Origin: JAEZFI01 sp044508215
Lineage (GTDB): Bacteria > Actinomycetota > Acidimicrobiia > Acidimicrobiales > Microtrichaceae
Direction of reading: 5' to 3'
Length of the DNA: 53,402 nucleotides
Assembly: GCA_044508215.1 (NCBI GenBank)
Contig: JBIQID010000008.1
Coordinates: 1-53,402 of the forward strand
The position numbers were made by a program, and so were the translations under genes. The first letter of the stretch is position 1. Every line of letters begins with the position of its first letter. This document shows positions 50,334 through 53,402 of this stretch, piece by piece. The notes beneath the pieces are model-generated. The model was given only the letters and a program-made list of their open reading frames with translations, did not search any database and was not told where the DNA came from.

Positions 50334-51815
50334 TTGCGCCTCGGTCGGATCGGGGCAGCGGTCGGCGCGGGTGTGGTCGTTGCCGGGGCTGTGGCGGCAC
50401 AGCGCCGCCGCGCCGCTGGTTCCCGGCGGCGAGCGGTCACTCGGGTGGACCGGGCGTCGAGGTCGGCCGAGCTCGCCAAGCTGAGCACCAAGGCGTCGGC
50501 CGGCTACGTGGGCTTCGCCGCGAAGAGCCGCTTCGCTGACGAGGCGCGAAAGGCCGAGCTCCGCTCCGAGTTCGAGCTGCGGACCGCCGAACAGGTGGCA
50601 GAGGCGCTCGGCCACATGAAGGGCGCCGTCATGAAGCTGGGCCAGATGGCCAGCTACCTGGACCAGGGCCTTCCGGAGCCGGTCCGCGAGACGCTCGCCC
50701 AGCTCCAGACCGATGCGCCGCCGATGTCGGCCGAGCTCGCGGAGGACATGGTCCGCCAGGAGCTCGGAGCGCCGCCGCAGGAGCTCTTCGCCGAGTGGGA
50801 GCCGTCGCCCATGGCGGCCGCCTCGATCGGGCAGGTCCACCGGGCGGTCACCCACGACGGCCGGGAAGTAGCAGTGAAGGTGCAGTATCCCGGCGTCGAG
50901 GAGGCGATCCGCGCCGACCTCGACAACAGCGACCTGCTGTTCGGGATGATGGGGATGCTCTTCCCCGGGCTCGACCCGAAGCCCATCGTGGCCGAGCTGC
51001 GCGAGCGGCTGCTCGAGGAGCTGGACTACACGATCGAGGCGACGAACCAGCGCCTGTTCGCCGAGCAGTACCGGGGCCACCCCACGATCCACGTGCCCGA
51101 GGTGCTCCCCGAGCTGTCCTCGGCGCGGGTGCTCACCACCGAGCTGGCGCACGGCGCGACGTGGTCGGAGCTGCTCGGGTGGTCGCAGGAGGAGCGGAAC
51201 CTCGCCGCGGAGACGATCTACCGGTTCGCGTTCGGTGGCATCTACCGGTTCGGCGCCTTCAACGGGGACCCCCACCCTGGGAACTACCTGTTCCGGCCCG
51301 GCGGCCACGTGACGTTCCTGGACTACGGCCTGTGCAAGATCTTCACCCCCGACGAGGTCGGGCTCTTCGAGGGCCTCATCACCAGCCTGGTGATCGACGA
51401 TGACGTCGAGGCGTTCATCCGTCAGACGGAGGAGATCGGGTTCGTGAAGGGCGCCGAGCGCTTCGGCAAGGACGCGCTCATCGAGTACTTCCGACACTTC
51501 TACGAGTTCGTGATGACCGATGAGGTGCGGACCATCACGCCGGAGTACGCCTCGGAGTCCATCAGGCGGTTCTTCGACCTGACCGGCCCGCACGCCGACA
51601 TCATCCGCTCCGCCAACCTGCCGCCCTCGATGGTGATCATCCAGCGGATCAACCTGGGGCTCTTCGCGTTGCTCGGAGAGCTGCGCGCCACGGCGAACTG
51701 GCGGCGCATCGCCGAGGAGATCTGGCCCTTCGCCGACGGCGCTCCGTCGACGCCGATGGGCGAGGCGATCGCCGAATGGGAGCGCGTACGCTCCGTGACC
51801 CAAGGGAGGTCCTGA
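50334..51815 (+). CDS. ABC1 (AarF/UbiB) family atypical kinase
   Basis: 493 aa. The family motif KxGQ is in MKGAVMKLGQMASYLD (about residue 100). The Ala-rich nucleotide loop is AAASIGQVHRAV, the ATP-binding Lys is in EVAVKVQYPGVEEA, and NGDPHPGNYLFRPGGHVTFLDYGL (in parts, about 310-333) supplies the catalytic and metal residues. A short hydrophobic N-terminus (AAVGAGVVVAGAVAA) may anchor it to the membrane. UbiB relatives act in quinone or lipid metabolism; actinobacteria do not make ubiquinone, so the role is open. TTG start at 50334, 4 bases after the cyclophilin stop. Ends in TGATG with the next gene. Confidence 0.9.
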   Translation: MRLGRIGAAVGAGVVVAGAVAAQRRRAAGSRRRAVTRVDRASRSAELAKLSTKASAGYVGFAAKSRFADEARKAELRSEFELRTAEQVAEALGHMKGAVMKLGQMASYLDQGLPEPVRETLAQLQTDAPPMSAELAEDMVRQELGAPPQELFAEWEPSPMAAASIGQVHRAVTHDGREVAVKVQYPGVEEAIRADLDNSDLLFGMMGMLFPGLDPKPIVAELRERLLEELDYTIEATNQRLFAEQYRGHPTIHVPEVLPELSSARVLTTELAHGATWSELLGWSQEERNLAAETIYRFAFGGIYRFGAFNGDPHPGNYLFRPGGHVTFLDYGLCKIFTPDEVGLFEGLITSLVIDDDVEAFIRQTEEIGFVKGAERFGKDALIEYFRHFYEFVMTDEVRTITPEYASESIRRFFDLTGPHADIIRSANLPPSMVIIQRINLGLFALLGELRATANWRRIAEEIWPFADGAPSTPMGEAIAEWERVRSVTQGRS

Positions 51816-52786
51816 TGCCCGTCGACCCGCAGCTCCAGCTCGTCCTCGACATGATCAACGCCCAGCCCGCGGAGACGTGGACGAAGGAGCGTGCGCCCGA
51901 CTTCCGTCAGGTCTTCGACTCGCTGGTCACCCAACTGGGGGAAGGCCCGGCCCACGTGTCGGCCGAGGACCGCACCGTCCCCGGGCCCGGCGGCGACATC
52001 CCGATCCGGGTCTACCGGCCCGAGGGCCCCGACGGTGTGGGGGAGGGCCCCGACCGGCCGGGGGTCTGCGTCTACTACCACGGTGGCGGCTTCGTGATCG
52101 GGAGCATCGCCACCCACGACCGCGACTGCCGGATGCTGGCCGACCAGGGCCGCTGCATCGTCGTGTCGGTCGACTACCGCCTGGCGCCGGAGCACCCGTT
52201 CCCCGCTGCGCCCGACGACTGCTACGCCGCCCTCGAGTGGGTCGCAGCGAACGCGTCGGACCTGGGCGGCGACCCGGCGCGCCTCGCGGTCGCCGGCGAC
52301 TCCGCAGGAGGGAACCTGGCAGCGGTCACCGCGCTCCGAGCCCGGGATCGCTCCGGACCGGACCTCGCGTTCCAGCTGCTCGTGTATCCGGTGGTCGACC
52401 TCACGCCGTCCCTCGAGGACCCGAAGTACCCGTCGATGACGGAGAACGCCGAGGGCTACTTCCTGACCCTCGCCGACATGGCGTTCTTCGCCGACTGCTA
52501 CGTGCCCGACGAGGCGGTGCGCCCCGACCCGTCCGCCTCGCCGCTCCTCGCGAACACGCTCGAGGGTCTGCCACCCGCTCTTGTGCTCACCTGCGAGTTC
52601 GACCCGCTGCGTGACCAGGGCGAGGCGTACGCGAAGGCGCTGGCCGACGCCGGCGTCGCCGTCACGCTCAACCGCTACGACGGTGCGATCCACGGCGTGA
52701 TGGGCATGGCGATGATCACCGAGATCGGCGGCAGGTTCATCAGCGAGGCCGCGCAGGCCCTCGCTCTGGTGCTCGGTTCCGGCTGA
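51815..52786 (+). CDS. Esterase/lipase of the hormone-sensitive-lipase family
   Basis: 323 aa alpha/beta hydrolase. YYHGGGFVIGS (about residues 88-98) is the HGGG oxyanion motif, and VAGDSAGGNLA (about 164) holds the catalytic Ser. The Asp lies in CEFDPLRDQG and the His in GAIHGVMGM. It hydrolyses short- to medium-chain esters; physiological substrate unknown. ATG at 51815 overlaps the ABC1 kinase stop by one base with AAGGGAGG upstream, so it is co-translated with it. Confidence 0.92.
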   Translation: MPVDPQLQLVLDMINAQPAETWTKERAPDFRQVFDSLVTQLGEGPAHVSAEDRTVPGPGGDIPIRVYRPEGPDGVGEGPDRPGVCVYYHGGGFVIGSIATHDRDCRMLADQGRCIVVSVDYRLAPEHPFPAAPDDCYAALEWVAANASDLGGDPARLAVAGDSAGGNLAAVTALRARDRSGPDLAFQLLVYPVVDLTPSLEDPKYPSMTENAEGYFLTLADMAFFADCYVPDEAVRPDPSASPLLANTLEGLPPALVLTCEFDPLRDQGEAYAKALADAGVAVTLNRYDGAIHGVMGMAMITEIGGRFISEAAQALALVLGSG

Positions 52787-52796
52787 GCCGCGCGCG

Positions 52797-53288
52797 GTGA
52801 CCCCCGAGGACCTGTCGTCCGCAGCGGCGATCGCCCTGGCGGTCGCCTTCGCCTGGGCAGCGGTTGCGAAGCTCGTGACGCGGGACGCCACGTCGCGGTC
52901 GTTCGCCGAGCTCGGTCTGGTCGCGCCCGCCGTGCTCGTGCCGGTGGTCGCCGTGCTCGAGCTCGCGACGGCCGGACTGCTGGTGGGCGTGCCGGTGGTC
53001 GGTGCGGTGATCGCGATCTTCCTCCTGATCGCCTTCACCGTGGTGCTGGTGCGAGCCATCCGGGACGGGCTCGTGGTGTCCTGCGCCTGTTTCGGCGGCA
53101 CCGCCGAGCAGGAGGTGTCTCCGGTGGACGTCGCCCGGAACGCCGGGCTGCTGCTGCTCTGCCAGGTGGCGCTCTTCGCGCCGACTCCCGCTCGGCCGAC
53201 CCTGGCCTCCGCCGCGCTCATCGCCGGGGTGGTGCTGGTGGGGGCGCTGTCGCTGCGCTCGGCCCGCCGTCGCCTCCGCCCGCTCTGA
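52797..53288 (+). CDS. MauE/DoxX-like membrane protein
   Basis: 163 aa with four predicted membrane helices (about residues 8-26, 42-62, 66-86, 115-152). The pair VSCACFGG between helices 3 and 4 is typical of MauE-like proteins, which are linked to disulfide chemistry or maturation of redox proteins. Methylamine dehydrogenase genes are not visible, so the name describes the fold only. GTG at 52797, 10 bases after the esterase stop. Confidence 0.8.
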   Translation: MTPEDLSSAAAIALAVAFAWAAVAKLVTRDATSRSFAELGLVAPAVLVPVVAVLELATAGLLVGVPVVGAVIAIFLLIAFTVVLVRAIRDGLVVSCACFGGTAEQEVSPVDVARNAGLLLLCQVALFAPTPARPTLASAALIAGVVLVGALSLRSARRRLRPL

Positions 53289-53351
53289 CCCCCCCCTTCT
53301 CCGGGAGGACTCGGCCGTCAGCTTGGGGCAGGCGGCGCGGCTTGCACGCCC

Positions 53352-53402
53352 TCAGGCGGCGAGGTGGTGGGCCCGGGTGCGGGCGCGGCGGGCTTGGTGG
53401 CG
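53352..53402 (-). CDS. Possible 3' end of a minus-strand gene
   Basis: In one minus-strand frame the last 51 bases read RHQARRARTRAHHLAA and stop at 53352. A second frame reads a Pro/Ala-rich tail ending QAAPPAPS with a stop at 53318. Both have GC-rich third positions and either could be a real C-terminus. Too little is present to identify it. Confidence 0.3.
   Translation of the reverse strand, partial: RHQARRARTRAHHLAA

Noticed and set aside
52797..53288. Linking the MauE-like gene with the Fae-like gene as a methylamine dehydrogenase pathway
   Set aside because: They are 8 kb apart, with no mauA, mauB or other mau gene visible, and MauE-like folds are common in unrelated contexts.

Overview
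This window is a chromosomal segment, with very high GC, from an actinobacterium. It carries a complete conservon-type G-protein operon, an F420-type luciferase-like oxidoreductase, Excalibur-domain secreted proteins with long Thr-rich linkers, GTG-rich start codons and many apparently leaderless genes. I infer the class Acidimicrobiia or a relative; no 16S or other phylogenetic marker is available here to prove it. Almost every base is coding. No tRNA, rRNA, CRISPR array, insertion sequence or prophage gene was seen, and no gene-free stretch exceeds about 230 bases. One run of exactly 100 N (14573-14672) is a scaffold gap inside a repetitive gene.

Layout. 1-782: 3'-truncated ABC transporter ATPase (minus). 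923-3155: ruvC-ruvA-ruvB. 3197-4063: F420-type oxidoreductase. 4098-12579: queA-tgt, then yajC-secD-secF-apt-rel. 12676-14895: a nuclease with an Excalibur tail, a small LapA-like membrane protein, and a second Excalibur/LAxTG surface protein broken by the N gap. 14990-16249: Tat-exported phosphoesterase. 16350-19438: hisS-aspS. 19544-20815: M18 aminopeptidase (minus). 21003-27035: gltB-gltD. 27040-32574: DUF4388 gene divergent from a cvnA-B-C-D conservon. 32638-39055: cell-surface glycan genes (GT2, hydrolase, acyltransferase with two SGNH domains, GT4, methyltransferase). 39176-39781: conserved membrane protein of unknown function. 39921-44946: amine or gamma-glutamyl catabolic cluster (SDR, glutamine-synthetase-like ligase, class-I amidotransferase-like hydrolase; divergent aldehyde dehydrogenase plus a Fae-like protein). 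45021-53288: lipoprotein, 2OG-Fe(II) oxygenase, HTH-like protein, a sigma-like/esterase-like fusion, LytR-CpsA-Psr protein, cyclophilin, ABC1 kinase, esterase, MauE/DoxX-like protein. The last bases probably hold the end of a minus-strand gene.

How it works together. The left half is housekeeping: branch migration and Holliday junction resolution, queuosine tRNA modification, Sec export, purine salvage and (p)ppGpp, two aminoacyl-tRNA synthetases, and ammonia assimilation by GOGAT. The right half is more specialised: G-protein signalling, surface polysaccharide tailoring and gamma-glutamyl amine breakdown.

The most interesting points are: (1) a Fae-family protein whose catalytic His position is Arg, next to an amine-catabolic aldehyde dehydrogenase; (2) a protein joining a degenerate sigma-factor-like N-terminus, a membrane helix and an esterase fold without the nucleophilic Ser; (3) an acyltransferase with two tandem SGNH domains, the first lacking its catalytic His; (4) a recurrent TANNNT element 6-10 nt before start codons, suggesting widespread leaderless transcription. 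None of these has been checked by database search.
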